Shown here: positions 48,686-60,496 of the stretch, one piece after another
Layout of the letters: each line of letters starts with the position of its first letter
Numbering within the stretch: the first letter of the stretch is position 1
Made by a program: the position numbers and the translations under genes
Source: Planoprotostelium fungivorum
Taxonomy: Eukaryota > Evosea > Variosea > Cavosteliida > Cavosteliaceae
Assembly: GCA_003024175.1 (NCBI GenBank)
Contig: MDYQ01000024.1
Coordinates: 124,001-188,000 of the forward strand
DNA length: 64,000 nt
Direction of reading: 5' to 3'
The notes under the pieces: generated by a model
The model's input: the letters and a program-made list of their open reading frames with translations, nothing else
Told to the model about the DNA's origin: nothing
Databases searched by the model: none

Positions 48686-51600
48686 TTATACATTGGAAAA
48701 AGGGGAGACTCTCTGCTGCGTGGAAGACAAGAGACGTTGCAACGCTTCGGTTTGGATTGGTTTGACGAGCACTTCGTCCATTCCTGCATCCAAACACATC
48801 TATCCCTCTTCAGCATTCTCTCATTCCGCACGTCCCCACCTGCCGATTACTCGCCATCGCATCTGCCGTCAAGGCCACGATGACGGGTTGCTTCTTCTCA
48901 TTTACACTCTTTCGTATCACACTCGTTGCCTCTATACCTCCCTACCATCATTAGCCATCGCATCCGATGATGTCCACGCACCATGATAGGCATGTTGCAG
49001 TCCATGAGGATGATGTCATAGTCCCCCTTCTCCATCTCTTCCACGGCCTCCTTCCCATTCTCCACGATGTGAGGAACGATGGAGTACCTCGAGAGCATCC
49101 TCGAGATGACCTTCTGGTTGAACTCGTTGTCCTCTGCCACCATCACCCTCAGGGTGATCTTCTCTTCTTCTATCGTTCTCCTCTTCTCCATGGGCAGGGC
49201 CATCGATCGCCTCCTCAGGCACTTCTGATGCAGACTGGCTAACACTTGTCTCTTTCGTATGGGTTTCTTCATGACGTCACAGACGTACTCTACGTCGGGT
49301 CGGTAGTTCGTCTTGTCCGTCGGTCCCTCCGTCAATATGACGTAAGCCGTGGGGTATCTTCGGATGATCTGCTCGATGTGATGGTGGTTCTGTCCCCTCT
49401 CGATGATCAACAGACTCGTCTTGACCTCTTCTCTCTTCTCTCCTATCGCCTCTTCCACTCGGTGATATCCCGTACTCTGATAGTTCATCGAATCGATCCA
49501 CGTCTTCATTCCAACGAGTTCCCTGCATCACATCAGTCCTCCATCCCGCTTTCTCTTCCCATCGTTCGAACGATCGACCTGATTCACCCTCACCTGTCGT
49601 TGGATTGGATGATGATGGCTCTCGCTGGCTGAGATCGATTGTATGTGCTGATCTGTTCTTCCATGGAAGATAAGCGTCTCGACTCTTCTTCTTGTGGATG
49701 TTCGTGGCAGGGAATGAAGAAGGAGAAAGTGGTTCCCTCTCCTTCCACAGATTCGAACGATATCTGACCTCCCATCAGATCCACGAATCGCTTCACGATG
49801 GACAGTCCCAATCCCGTGCCCCCCTGTCTGACATTCAGTGACGGATGATGTGGAGCGTAACGTACGTATCTCCTTGTGATGGAAGAATCACTCTGTACGA
49901 AGGGCTTGAAGATGTTGTCTCTGAAGGACTGACTGATTCCGATCCCCTCGTCCTTCACCGAAAAACGTATCGTACGGCTCTGCATATCCATGGATACGGC
50001 CAAGATGATATCCCCCTTCGTGGTGAACTTGATGGCATTGGACAGTAGATTGACCAGGATCTGTCTCAATCGGCCGAAATCTGCGACGATCTGGTAACCG
50101 ATGGGAAACTCTGGCCAGGAGATGATGTTGAGTCCCTTCTTCGCCGCTTGGATCTTGACGATGTCGATGCTCTCTTCGACAACGGCCTGAAGCAAGACTC
50201 CCCTCTTCTCCAACTCTAATTCGTTCGCTTCGATCTCGTCGATGTCAACTCCACTGTGACGCTCGTTCGCTCACCTTGGAGTAATCCAGTACATCGTTGA
50301 TGACGCAGAGGAGTTGATCGCTGCAGATCCTGCCGATGTTGACCATGTCTTTCTCTTCGTCCAACAGATCTTCCTTCTCTGCGAAGGACTTGAGGGACTC
50401 CATGATCCCCTGGAGGGGTGTTCGGATCTCTGGGACACGTCAGTCGACGGGGAATATGCGGTAAGGTTACCGTGAGACATGGTGGCTAAGAATCTGGACT
50501 GGGTGACGAGAGCTCTGTCTCTCACCTTGATCTGCTCCTCCAGAGCCTTCTTGGACGTCATCAGCTCATCACTCATGTTCTTCATGTCTGACACATCAGA
50601 ACACAATAGTGCATATCTCTTGTCCTTGATGTGCCAGATGGTGCAGAGGAACCATTGATTCGAGAAGGTATCGTGGATGACTTCCCTCCTCGTCCCACCC
50701 TCTTGTACTCTGGAGATGGCATCGACGTACATCTTCAAGTGAGAAGGATCTACACCCAACTCCTCTGCTCTTCATCAGCTCAATCCTCTCCATTCGACTC
50801 ACCCGATGACTTCCCCGTGATATCTTCTTGGTTGTACATCTGCTTCATGTATGCTTCTGTCATGTGATTGACCAGGTGATAGATGGCGTGTCCGTTATCC
50901 AACACTTCCACTGCGGGTGGTGAGATGATGAGTGGGTGAGATGAAGAGTGGGTGAGATGAAGAGTGGGTGAGATGAAGAGTGGGTGAGATGATGGGTGGG
51001 TGAGGTGATGAGTGGGTGAGATGAAGAGTGGGTGAGATGAGAAGGGAGAAGTGGACATGGACTCACGGACTAACATGTGCATGTGATCGGCTCGATCCAT
51101 GATCTGTCTCTGGACGTCTGCCAACTCTTCTAGTGATCTCTTCTCCGTGACATCTGTGAAGCTGCAGATGAACCTGACATCGTGAGAACGTGATCATGAG
51201 GTGATGGTGATTCACAGACCTGTGTTGATACCCGGATTGAGGTTGATTCATCTTCAAATACCTCCCGGTCGATTTCTCTATGGAATCCACGTATTGACAA
51301 TCCATCTGCATGCATATCTTCTCTTCGAGGAAATGTCAGTTGTCGTCGAGTGATCTTTCTCTCACTTCCACTGACCAAGGTGAGGTCATTGACGATTTGA
51401 AGGGGTCCAGTCTGGCTCATCGAGGAGTACATTGCCTTTCCCCACCATTCTAATTGTTCCTCGCCCCACTGAAGGTCAGCTATTGCCCACTTGTCTAACA
51501 CTTCACGACCTTTTCTCGTCAATCGAGCTCCGTGCGAGACTCACCCTGCCAAAATTGATCCACGAAGGGCTTCGTGTGATGACTGACGAGGACGTCGCCA

Positions 51601-52141
51601 CTATCATCATCCACGATGGAGATGCAGCACTGAGTTTGGTGGCTGTCGATCATTCGGAGGAGGTTTTGTTGTTCATCGAAGCACATTCTCTTCTTGCGAT
51701 ACAGGGGGGTGACGTGGTGATGTCCAGTCAGGCAGACCATCACGAGCCCCTCCATCAGAGGTTGAAACTTGGCTTCGATGAAGAACCAACCTCTGTTCAC
51801 TGGTTGGTCGAAATTTCGAGTGATTGAGAGCTTCTCCTCATTGCACTTTTTGATGCAATGCCAGAAAGTTTGACTGAATTTGAATGTGTCTTTCTCTATG
51901 GCCTCAAAATCATCGGCAGTAAAAGTTGGTGGCATCTGATTAAGAGGTCCGAGCTGGCATGTCTGCTCCTCTATCGCCTCCCAATCGAGAGACAGCATGT
52001 TGAGTGCGGCACGATTAGCGTAGTCTAGACAGTGTCTGAAACGGACGAGAGAATGACGCCTTGGTCTATGGTGTCCAGGCATCTTTTGAAGGTATCCGTG
52101 GGACAACCAGGTGGTGATACATTGCATCTGGGTCTCTTCAT
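48686..52141 (-). CDS. Hybrid sensor histidine kinase 2 (PAS - HisKA - HATPase - receiver)
   Basis: Paralogue of the adjacent downstream kinase with the same domain order. N-terminal PAS: RCLDTIDQGVILSSVSDT, then DYANRAALNMLSLDWEAI. These two pieces are in frames that differ by two bases around GTCTAGAC at about 52021-52028, and no plausible intron fits between. Further PAS-like segments include RGWFFIEAKFQPLMEGLVMV and WFLCTIWHIKDKRYALLCSD. H-box: SRFLATMSH spliced to EIRTPLQGIMESLKSF (intron 50430-50470, same place as in the paralogue). ATPase: [54 protein letters not shown]. Receiver: LRVMVAEDNEFNQKVISRML, YDIILMDCNMPIM, and GMDEVLVKPIQTEALQRLL. Stop 48686-48688. Start ATG at 52141 in the PAS frame. 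One intron contains a 16-bp minisatellite. Confidence 0.88.
50930..51050 (-). repeat. 16-bp minisatellite in a histidine-kinase intron
   Basis: About eight head-to-tail copies of TGGGTGAGATGAAGAG (with GATGATGAG and GGTGATGAG variants) fill an intron of histidine kinase 2. Most copies contain GGTGAG on the plus strand, which is antisense to the gene, so they do not create decoy donors on the transcript. Confidence 0.85.
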
Positions 52142-52575
52142 GATGCTCCGTGTGCGCCCTCTGCCATCAAACGAAAATGTGAAGGACACCCCTAGATATA
52201 TCTACCAGGCGGATCTTGGTAGTGTCAGATCTATGTTTCAATCGTTATAACGCCAAATTCTCTTATATCAGTCAAGGGATAAAGCTAATAGCTGTGCAGC
52301 TACCATAGCTAAGCTATATCGATCTTGCAGCACAAGGACTGACGTGTTTCTTTCTTAAAAATGCATCCTAAACCGAATATTCGCTGGCACATGAGCGGCA
52401 GATTGTTTATTGTAGAAACGCGAACTCGCATGCACTTGTATCAGGAAGGAGAATGCTGACACTCTCTCCTAAAGTTGATGCATACCACGGTGGAGAAAGT
52501 ATGTAACCCAAAACAACGGATACACACTGACATCATCACTAATCTTCCACAGCTCTTCGCTATGAAGTTCTGAAA
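52142..52575. other. Divergent promoter region
   Basis: About 430 bp between the start codons of histidine kinase 2 (minus) and the VPS9-domain gene (plus). AT-richer than the flanks, with GCTATGGTAGCT-like partial palindromes near 52300 (AGCTACCATAGCTAAGCT). No gene recognised. Confidence 0.4.
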
Positions 52576-54148
52576 ATGTTTCCATTTGGATCGAAGAGAC
52601 CCCGATTGATCAAATTGAGTGTGATCGGTATTCACAATTGTCATATGAATGGGACCTCAACCAGTCTTCACAGCTACGCTTCTGTGTTAGGAGTCACTGC
52701 AAAAGAGCGTACCCTCACGATCCATTACGATGGTGGAGAAGATCCATTGTATCACGCCCTGATCGAGATCAACAGGAGAGCATGAATATAACTACGAAAC
52801 AGACAGAGCATCCGAAATCTCGGAAGAGATCGCATCGCGTGTAGCCGAATGCAAATCGAGTCTGCGAAGAGGTGTCATCACGAAGGTTTCGGGCAATTTT
52901 ATGAAAGCTCTGGTAACTGCCTCACCAACCAGAGTGGACACTGAAGAGATGAACAGATGATTGTGCATAAATACGAGGAGGAGAAACACCCCATCCGGAG
53001 TAGACATCGAGCAAAGTCAGTTCAAGAGAACATGCTGAAGGGACAATTGCAGTCCATCATCACCAGGTGAAATCCTCTTATCAAGAGAAGTACTGAAGGG
53101 ACATCAGTCTACTGAACAAACCACAAACGTTGGAACAATTCACCATCAACTCCTTCATCAAGCATTTTCCCAGTCAATTATCAAAAGACTGTAAGATGGC
53201 CGTCTCAAACTGTCGCGAGTTGATGGGTGAGGAGGTGTCCTCATCCAAGATGGACGTTGACATGATGACAGACCGATTGAAAGACACTCTACGTAGAACA
53301 CAACCCGATGTCTTCGATCAAGAGTTGGCCTCTTTACAGCAGGTGTCGTCGTGTCATCTTCGCGTCAGTGACATCATCAGAAATACCAAGTGCAGACCAG
53401 CCAGGAGGAATTAGACTCCATCTGGGAGAGATGCATCGAACAGTTTCTCGTACTTCCCGTTCACGAACACATCATACAAGCCCTTCGCAGCTACACGACC
53501 GATTCAGGTATCATCATCATCATCACCATCTCCTTTCACGGCGTCATCATGATCTGATCGCGTGAAGATGAGACGATCGAAGAGAAGAAGAAGACTTTAA
53601 GAGAATTACCGAAGGCATACTTTGGAATACCCAGCTACTGCGCACAGACAGAAGACATCGATTGGAGTAGGGTGGTGTCCTTCTTCAACGATCTATCGAG
53701 GAAGTCCCTCCCCATCGAGAAGTTGGAGTCCATCATCAAGATGTGCAGGATCACCTTCGAGATGATGTGCAGCATCAAGGAGAAGGAGAGGAAAGCTCCC
53801 GTAGGTGTGTCAGCCGATGAGTTCTTACCGGTGAGTGATTCAAAGCAATTTGTCATCAGTCGATGCGTTGTTTGCATGATGTTGAAGGTGCATGGGATTG
53901 AGAGTGACAGGTCATCATCTATGGTATCGTGCAGTCCAACTTGACGGAACTGGAGACGTTGATCGAATATCTCTACGGGTTGATTCCGTCTGATTATCTG
54001 AGTGAGAGATGTGACGTTGACCATGTGTTGAACATGCACAGGTGGAGAGAGTGGGTATTACTTGACCGCCTTCGCTTCAGCAGTGTATTATTTGAGAGAC
54101 TTGAGCATTTCTGATTTCAGAGCGGAGGGGCTGAGGATGTCCCGTTGA
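52576..54148 (+). CDS. VPS9-domain protein, probable Rab5-family exchange factor
   Basis: VPS9 domains activate Rab5-type GTPases on endosomes. The C-terminal part is diagnostic: SRKSLPIEKLESIIKMCRIT, then VSADEFLPVMIYGIVQSNLT and ELETLIEYLYGLIPSDYLSG. The last is spliced to EGGYYLTAFASAVYYLRDLS (family pattern D.(F/L)LPVL.YV...s...L......I......gE.gYYLT...sA). The upstream helical bundle is also present (LNKPQTLEQFTINSFIKHFP, VLPVHEHIIQALRSYTTDS, LPKAYFGIPSYC). The N-terminal 70 residues (RLIKLSVIGIHNCHMNGTST) are not recognised. The spliced end is FRAEGLRMSR at TGA 54146-54148. About eight introns; the one around 53505-53570 is rich in ATCATCATC steps. Start at 52576 is the first in-frame ATG of the first exon. 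Confidence 0.75.
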
Positions 54149-54258
54149 AAATAAATCGACCGTTTTCTCGTTGTAATTCTATTTCCCGCCAAAATTTGAT
54201 TTTCGGAATCCATCCATCTGATTCAGCTCGAGCACTTCGAGCATCTACTCTTCTAAAG

Positions 54259-54993
54259 ATGACGACTGAAGTGTCGAACAAAGAGAATGTGGCCAGTGCT
54301 GCCAATAAGAGTCTAGTGAAGGTGCGAACATAATGTCCAAATGGTCCTCTGATCGGATCAGACGGTAGGGCAGAAGAGGAACAGTCCAGAGTTAACTGCG
54401 GAAGAGGTTTCACATAAGAAACAGATGTTCGAACATGTCTTGAAGACTCAGAATCAGCAACTGCTGCTCACTCTCCAGAATTTTGATATAGAGGGTGATT
54501 AGATCGCGATTGAATGTCTTCTGATGTGGAATCAGTCGAGGCCAGAACACAAGCGATGAGAGATCAGTGCGACGATATGAAGAGGAGTCTCAGAAACATG
54601 GTTCACACAGAGATGAGCGCCATTCCCTCCAAAGTCAGAAACATGAAAATGAGAGATTACCTGTCGAACGATGCTGTGCCTCTACCCTCTACGGCCAAGA
54701 AATTGGACTATCGTAATCCAGCCATGACTCCTCTTGCCACTCCCCGATTCAGGTCAGACAGAGACACTCCCCTAAATCATTAACCATCGATTAGAGCCAA
54801 CGATTACTCGGAGACGCCACTATATAAGATGTCGAACCCTTTCAAAGCACAAGAAGAATCGATGACGGGCATGCAGAGCAAGCTCACTCAGATGTCCGAC
54901 GAGTTGGATGCGGCGGCCAAAGAGGAGCAGATGAAGGAACTGCTCAAGATGCAAGCACAACTCAGCGCCATGATGAACGCACTCAAGAAATAG
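54259..54993 (+). CDS. Borealin-like protein (tentative)
   Basis: A small protein of about 190 residues encoded in four exons: TTEVSNKENVASAANKSLVK, ELTAEEVSHKKQMFEHVLKT, TQAMRDQCDDMKRSLRNMVH. AIPSKVRNMKMRDYLSND comes next, then AMTPLATPRFR and a C-terminal helix ending LKMQAQLSAMMNALKK at TAG 54991-54993. An N-terminal coil, an IP..VRNMKM-type motif, a TP-rich linker and a C-terminal dimerisation-like helix recall borealin/CDCA8 of the chromosomal passenger complex (partner of INCENP and survivin). No single motif is decisive, so this is a hypothesis; a generic coiled-coil protein is the alternative. Confidence 0.45.
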
Positions 54994-55167
54994 AGAAACT
55001 GTACATAAAACACTCGATTCCATCAGCCACGATCAGATTCACATCACGATGATCCATTTGTTCTAATCTTTGTGTATTCGTACTGAGCTCATCTGACCAT
55101 TTACGAGTCAGGGTCTGTGGCCAACCTCTGGTACAATCTATCTCCTTCAGTCCTTTCCCCTCTCTCG

Positions 55168-58100
55168 TCTCACCTCTTTCCGTGGAACTTCTTCTTCCAG
55201 AGGAAGAAAGCGATGGCCACGATGACGATGAAGAGGATGACACCCAGAGCGATACCGATGATGGCTCCAGTAGAGAGACCGGCCCACTTGCATCTCACGG
55301 TGAAGGGAGAACCCTGTACATCCTCTCCGTTCACCTGACCACGTCACCTCCATCTCCCTCTCTCTCTCACCGTCACACGCATCTGGTAGTCACCAGAGGA
55401 TCCGATCTTGTATTGGACCGCGTAGGTGCTGTCTCCCGTGTCGTTGACGCTCTTCTCTACCGAGTCTGGAGGTGTGAAGATGACCTGGATGATCAGCTTA
55501 ATCCTCCTCCTCCTCTCACCTTCACGTCGTCTCCTCCAATGTGTCTCGCGTTTCCAAACTTGTCCTTTGTGTACACGACAAAGCTCTCCTGGTCACCCGT
55601 TCTCGTGTTGAGCTGTGCGTCGCTGCTGATCGTGGACTGAGCACCGGCTGCCTTACCGGGGGCAACGGATACGGCGAAGGATTGACCGACGGGCTGTTCG
55701 TTCATGTAGATCTGGATCTGGTAGGAGGCAGCAGTGTCCACGCTGAACTCGACTTGAACCGTTCCGGTGCCAGAGGATGCGGTCTGGTTGATGTGAACTT
55801 GTTCGGCGGGCAAGAGGGTTCCGTCACTGAGGGCGGCGGTTAACTTCCATTGGATGACACCGTCGTATTGGGTCATCTGGTTGTCAAAGGCATCTCTCAG
55901 ATCCACCTGTTTGGTTCACTCCCATCCTTCATCTCCTTTGCATATCTCGTGTGATGTATATATCGTGGATACATGATGATGAATGGATGGTAGATAGATG
56001 AATGGATGGTAAATAGATGAATGGATGGTAGATAGATGATGAATGGATGGTAGATAGAGATGAATGGATGATAAGAGGGATGAAGGATTACCTGAAAGGT
56101 CGTCGAGTTACCAGCAGAGAGGGCGTTGGAGGAGAGAGGTTGAAGGATGGACTTTGTGGGGTCGATGGTGGTCCCTGTGGAGGTCATTCTGAGACGATTC
56201 GAGAGACATACCGGGTAGACCCCAGACCTGGATGGTCCGCTTGAAAGGTTGAGCATTGGGGTCACTGGGTGTTAAGACGAGATCACCAGAGTACCATCCG
56301 GCCTTACCAACCTACTCTCATCAGTCTGACTCCACACCTTTCACATCTTCACCAGTTGAGAGATGCGGAATACGCCATTTCCCATGTATTGGACGTTGGC
56401 GGTGACAGAGTTGCTGGGATCTGTGTTCAATGAGAGGATGAGAACGGGCAAGTTGTTCTGGTCTGCAGTGGAGGGTGTGGTGATCTGTTCGAGTCAGCAG
56501 ATGTTCCAGACTGAATGATGGGGGGACATCTTCTCACGTTGTTGAAGAAGGGATCTCGCAACTGAAGATCGATGGTGATGCTCTCTCCTGCATGGGATGT
56601 ATTTGAGGGACCGTTGGTGATGGCATTGAGGGCCAGACTTCCCGCAGGTGAGACCCTATCACTCTCAGCTCATTCGAAGGCTAGCGTTCTCACGTGAAGG
56701 TTGATGTGCCACCAAAGGGAGTGTTATCGTATTCCATGGTCAAGTGGTAGACTCCTGCCACCTTTTTGCTCCACAGGGCTGTGATGGTGCCTACATCCAT
56801 CATCAGTGGATGTCACTGCAGATGGAATGTATGGATGAAACACAGATGAATGGATGGGATGGAACGACACATAGAATAACGTGAGATAGCTCACCACGAT
56901 CTCCAGAGGGTTCAATGGGATCCTCAATTTGGTCGTTGGGGTTCGGAGGTGAAACAAAGTTGAAAGTCAATTTGGATGGATCACCCGGGCTGCCAGGATT
57001 TCCAAACTGATCGTACAATGTGACTACGATGGCTTGGGATATACCAGCAGTGATCTATCCCTCCTCAGACTTCCTCTCCTACCATCTCTGCACTCACCGG
57101 TGTGTTCTCACTCGGGCCATTGATTAGACGAGTAGAGCGTGCTTGAGGTGATGCGGGGACGATTTGAAACTGAATGCGTGAGTCTCTGATTAACATTCTC
57201 TCTCACCGGCTGTGGACTTCCCAGGATTCCAGAGGAGGTCTGTGCCGTCACTCTCGCGTTCTGGTGTGCTAACCGTGGGGTAAAAGTCCACGTGTACACT
57301 CCCGTGTTATCTGTCTATCATCAAACTCTGTCCATCACATCATCGTATCTGTGATCTATCGATGCAATCTATGCCCTCCATCGTTCGATTCGTGCTCACC
57401 GTTGCCATTGTTTGAAGAGGGGTGGAAGACGACAGTCTTCTCGTCTTCCAGTTGAGGAATCCACGAGGTTCTACCCCATGGAAGGGGGTTACCATATTGA
57501 TCTTTGTCTTGGATGGTCAAGGTGGCCTCTTCTCCTGCAATGATCTGTTGCACAGATGCGGTGGAGGTGGACTGTTTGGTTGATAGTCTTCCCACTGTTC
57601 CCGTTATTCTCTCTCTCCTTTCAATCACTCACGAAACTCGAATCCCCAACTGGTGATCCTCTGGATCTGTGCATTATTCCTGTCGTCATTCAGCCAATGT
57701 TCATATGGGATGATGAGATAAATGAGTGATGAGATAAATAGATGAATAAACGAATGATGAGATAAATAGATGAATAAACGAATGATGAGATGAATCAATG
57801 ATGAGATAAATCAATGGATCAATAGATGAATAGATGTGAAATGAAGAGGAAGACGTGGCTGACCCTCGGGCATTGCCGGATGTGAACCCAATCCAACTGC
57901 TGGGCTTGTCGAAAGCCATCCTCTTGTCTTCCATGTGGCTGGCCTGGTTGAGATCGTATTTGGCTATGATCGTTCCACCGTCAATGAGTACAGAGACGTA
58001 CTCGGGTTCTATCTACGTCACTCTTCACGTCTCACACGACACAACACCTTTCGTATCCAGATTCAACGGTTCGTATTGGATCTGCACCAGATATCCCCTC

Positions 58101-58925
58101 CCCGTGTTACCTATCTGGAACTGGAGGGACTGGGTGGTCACCCTCTTGTCTGTGTTCTGTCTCTCGTCACTCTCTCCCCTTCATCTCCCTCTCTCACTTC
58201 GTTTGCATCGTTGGATGTGCTGCCGGATGCGTGGATGGACACGTGAGGCACTGGGTAGTTGTCATCGATGCCAGGATTCTGCTTGATGTCGAACTCGAAG
58301 GCGAAGCTGTCCTCTGTGAGTAGTGGAGGATCGCACCTCTCACCTCTGCTTCATTCCATCGCTGGATGCTGCCGATCCGTAACCCATACCATTGGGCGAC
58401 TGGGCGGCAGTGAAATCTGAAGATTGGGGGTTTATACCGCTCACCACGAAGGCGATTCCCTCAGAATCTGTTCTCATTCAATCCAGTGTTTAAATGTATG
58501 GATTTCACCCGTTTGACCAGAAGCAGCTCCGAACAATAGTGTGAAATTGGTCACGAAACCTCTTGCCTGTAGAAGTCAGTACAGGTGCCTGTGGAGGCAT
58601 GTGAGTGTCTCACAAACATGTCTTTCTTCCAGAAAACATAACCGGTACTATCTGGTGCGCTCTGACGGCATACGTCGATCTCATTCGCTGGGGATGGATT
58701 AGAGTTCGGGAGAGTGCATTAGGACCCACTCGAATAGGTATAGCAACCACCTCCATAGAAGCTGTCCTGTTGATCACTTCTAAACTGTGGATAATTGAAG
58801 CCATAGGATGCCGGAAGTTGAGCTCCCACAACTGTTCAATCATTACCCAATGTGTATAAAGAAGAGAACCCACACAAGACACCCAGGGAGAGTACGAGAA
58901 ATAGAGGAGTGCCTCTCATTCTCAT
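55168..58925 (-). CDS. L-type lectin / filamin-type Ig repeat transmembrane receptor
   Basis: A type I surface protein. The signal peptide is MRMRGTPLFLVLSLGVLCGF (Met at 58925). The N-terminal domain resembles legume (L-type) lectins: SPNGMGYGSAASS, then DSFAFEFDIKQNPGIDDNYP and VPHVSIHASGSTSNDAN (pattern F.vEFDt..N...D....H.si), LQFQIGNTGRGYLVQIQYEP, and WIGFTSGNARG. The rest is a string of filamin/ABP280-like Ig repeats of about 100 residues. Each has the block D.(F/Y)GNP.......: YDQFGNPGSPGDPS, DQYGNPLPWG, DLRDAFDNQMTQYDG, TKDKFGNARHIGGDDVKVR. One transmembrane helix (IIGIALGVILFIVIVAIAFF) and a short basic tail LWKKKFHGKR end at TGA 55168-55170. About 16 introns, several with tandem repeats. 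Likely roles are adhesion or recognition of prey or kin; ligand unknown. Confidence 0.75.
55975..56075 (-). repeat. Tandem ATGAATGGATGGTAGATAG repeat in a receptor intron
   Basis: About five copies of a 19-20 bp GATGAATGGATGGTAGATA unit occupy an intron of the lectin/filamin gene. Copies are nearly identical. Likely a recent slippage or unequal-exchange array with no coding role. Confidence 0.75.
57705..57840 (-). repeat. Tandem GATGAGATAAAT repeat in a receptor intron
   Basis: A second intron of the same gene carries units of GATGAGATAAATAGATGAATAA with ACGAATGATGAG spacers, including two near-identical 35-bp blocks at about 57731-57800. Low-complexity array, AT-richer than the exons. Confidence 0.7.
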
Positions 58926-59030
58926 GGTCCTTCGGTTTGTGGTTTGAGGAAAAGAAAAGCAAAACAACAAGAAATTCGCAAAATTGTCTCGCGTCATCAT
59001 CGCAACAAGATCACAGCCAATCACGAAAAG

Positions 59031-60374
59031 ATGCCCGCAACCGTTTTAGAATCTGTTCAGCAACTGCAAAAGCTTGTTAAGGAGAAGTCAGTTGTCGTCT
59101 TGAGCTTCTGGGCAGAGTGGGCTGCACCCTCGGTGGAGCTCAACGTAGTGTTCGACCAATTGGCCGATTTGAACCAACAAATCTTCTTCGCAAAGGTAGG
59201 ACTTCGTTCTGGATGGAAGAACATTAATCTCATGTTGTGAAAGGTGGAGGCAGAGAAGCTCGCCGATGTCACAGAACAGTTTGATATTTCTTCAGTCCCC
59301 TCCTTTGTCTTTCTGCAGGTATTCGTTCGTCAAATGTAATCGTGATGATCCATTGAACAACGACAGAAAGGGAAGATAGTCCACAAGATAGAGGGAGCTT
59401 TCGGTTCTCAACTCACCGAACAGGTGCGATGATGTTTCGCTTCACAAGGTGACACGTACAGGTCGTCAAATACTCCAAGATCGCACAAGCCTCTTCACAA
59501 GAGTCGACAACAAAGCCCAAAGAGGGAATCAATGTTCGTCTCCAAAAGCTATTGTCCAAATCTCCCATCATGCTGTTCATGAAAGGAACACCAGAAGCCC
59601 CCCAGTGTGGATTCAGCAGAAAGATCATCGACCTCATCAAGGCAGAGAACGTTCAATTTGACACTTTCAACATCCTCTTAGACGAAGAGGTCAGACAGGG
59701 ACTCAAGGTAATCAATGCATCCATCACCTAGATCTTCCACACCATCTCCACTCATAATCCACAGGAATACTCCAATTGGCCCACTTATCCTCAACTCTAC
59801 GTCAACGGTAAGCTCGTCGGTGGTTTAGACATCGTCAGAGAGCTGGCCGAGGAAGGTGAGCATCACCACCGCGATGCAGCTGACCGAAATAAAAGGCGAA
59901 TTAAAGATGACTCTACAACCTGCCAGCTCACAGGGAGCCGCTGTGGGGGATTCTGTGAAGGAGGCACCAGCCAAAGAAGAGAAGCCCACGAAAGAGAATC
60001 TCAACGCACGGATAGAAGCTCTGCTCAAATCATCCAAGGTCAGAACACGAGATGATGATGACAACTGATGATGGTGAAGGTTCTACTTTTTATGAAGGGC
60101 ACTCCCGCGGCACCTCAGTGTGGGTTCAGCAGGAAGATTGTGGATCTGTTGAACGAGAACTCTGTGACCTTCAACAGCTTCAACATTCTGGCAGACGATG
60201 AGGTGAAGAGAGAGAAAGGAGAGAGAGTGACCATTGCAGATCCGACAGGGACTGAAGGAATACTCCAACTGGCCCACCTATCCACAGCTGTACAATAACG
60301 CTAAGCTGGTGGGTGGTCTGGACATTGTCAAAGAGTTGGCCGAAGAGGGAGAGCTGGCACAAGCATTGGAATGA
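59031..60374 (+). CDS. Multidomain monothiol glutaredoxin (Grx3/PICOT type)
   Basis: Cytosolic iron-sulfur trafficking and iron-sensing protein. The architecture is thioredoxin-like then two monothiol glutaredoxin domains. The thioredoxin-like domain has [20 protein letters not shown], where the WCxxC active site is replaced by WAAPS, as usual for this family, so it has no dithiol activity. Glutaredoxin domain 1: [20 protein letters not shown] and [20 protein letters not shown]. Glutaredoxin domain 2: [20 protein letters not shown] and [19 protein letters not shown]. Both keep the CGFS cysteine that ligates a [2Fe-2S] cluster with glutathione. The two domains are also very alike at DNA level, suggesting a lineage-specific or homogenised duplication. 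Start ATG 59031, stop TGA 60372-60374; about nine introns. Divergent from the receptor gene with 105 bp between start codons. Confidence 0.95.
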
Positions 60375-60496
60375 AGTAGAGCATGAGAGGTATCATCCAG
60401 CATCGATGTCCTCCAAAAAAAGTGATAAATGTCAACGTTTTTTGTTTGTAGATGCAATTTTTCGATTTTCAAAGATCAGCATCATCGCGGCTGTGG

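Noticed and set aside
50930-51050. Regular direct repeats resembling a CRISPR array
   Set aside because: The units are head to tail with no unique spacers and lie in a spliced eukaryotic gene; it is a minisatellite.
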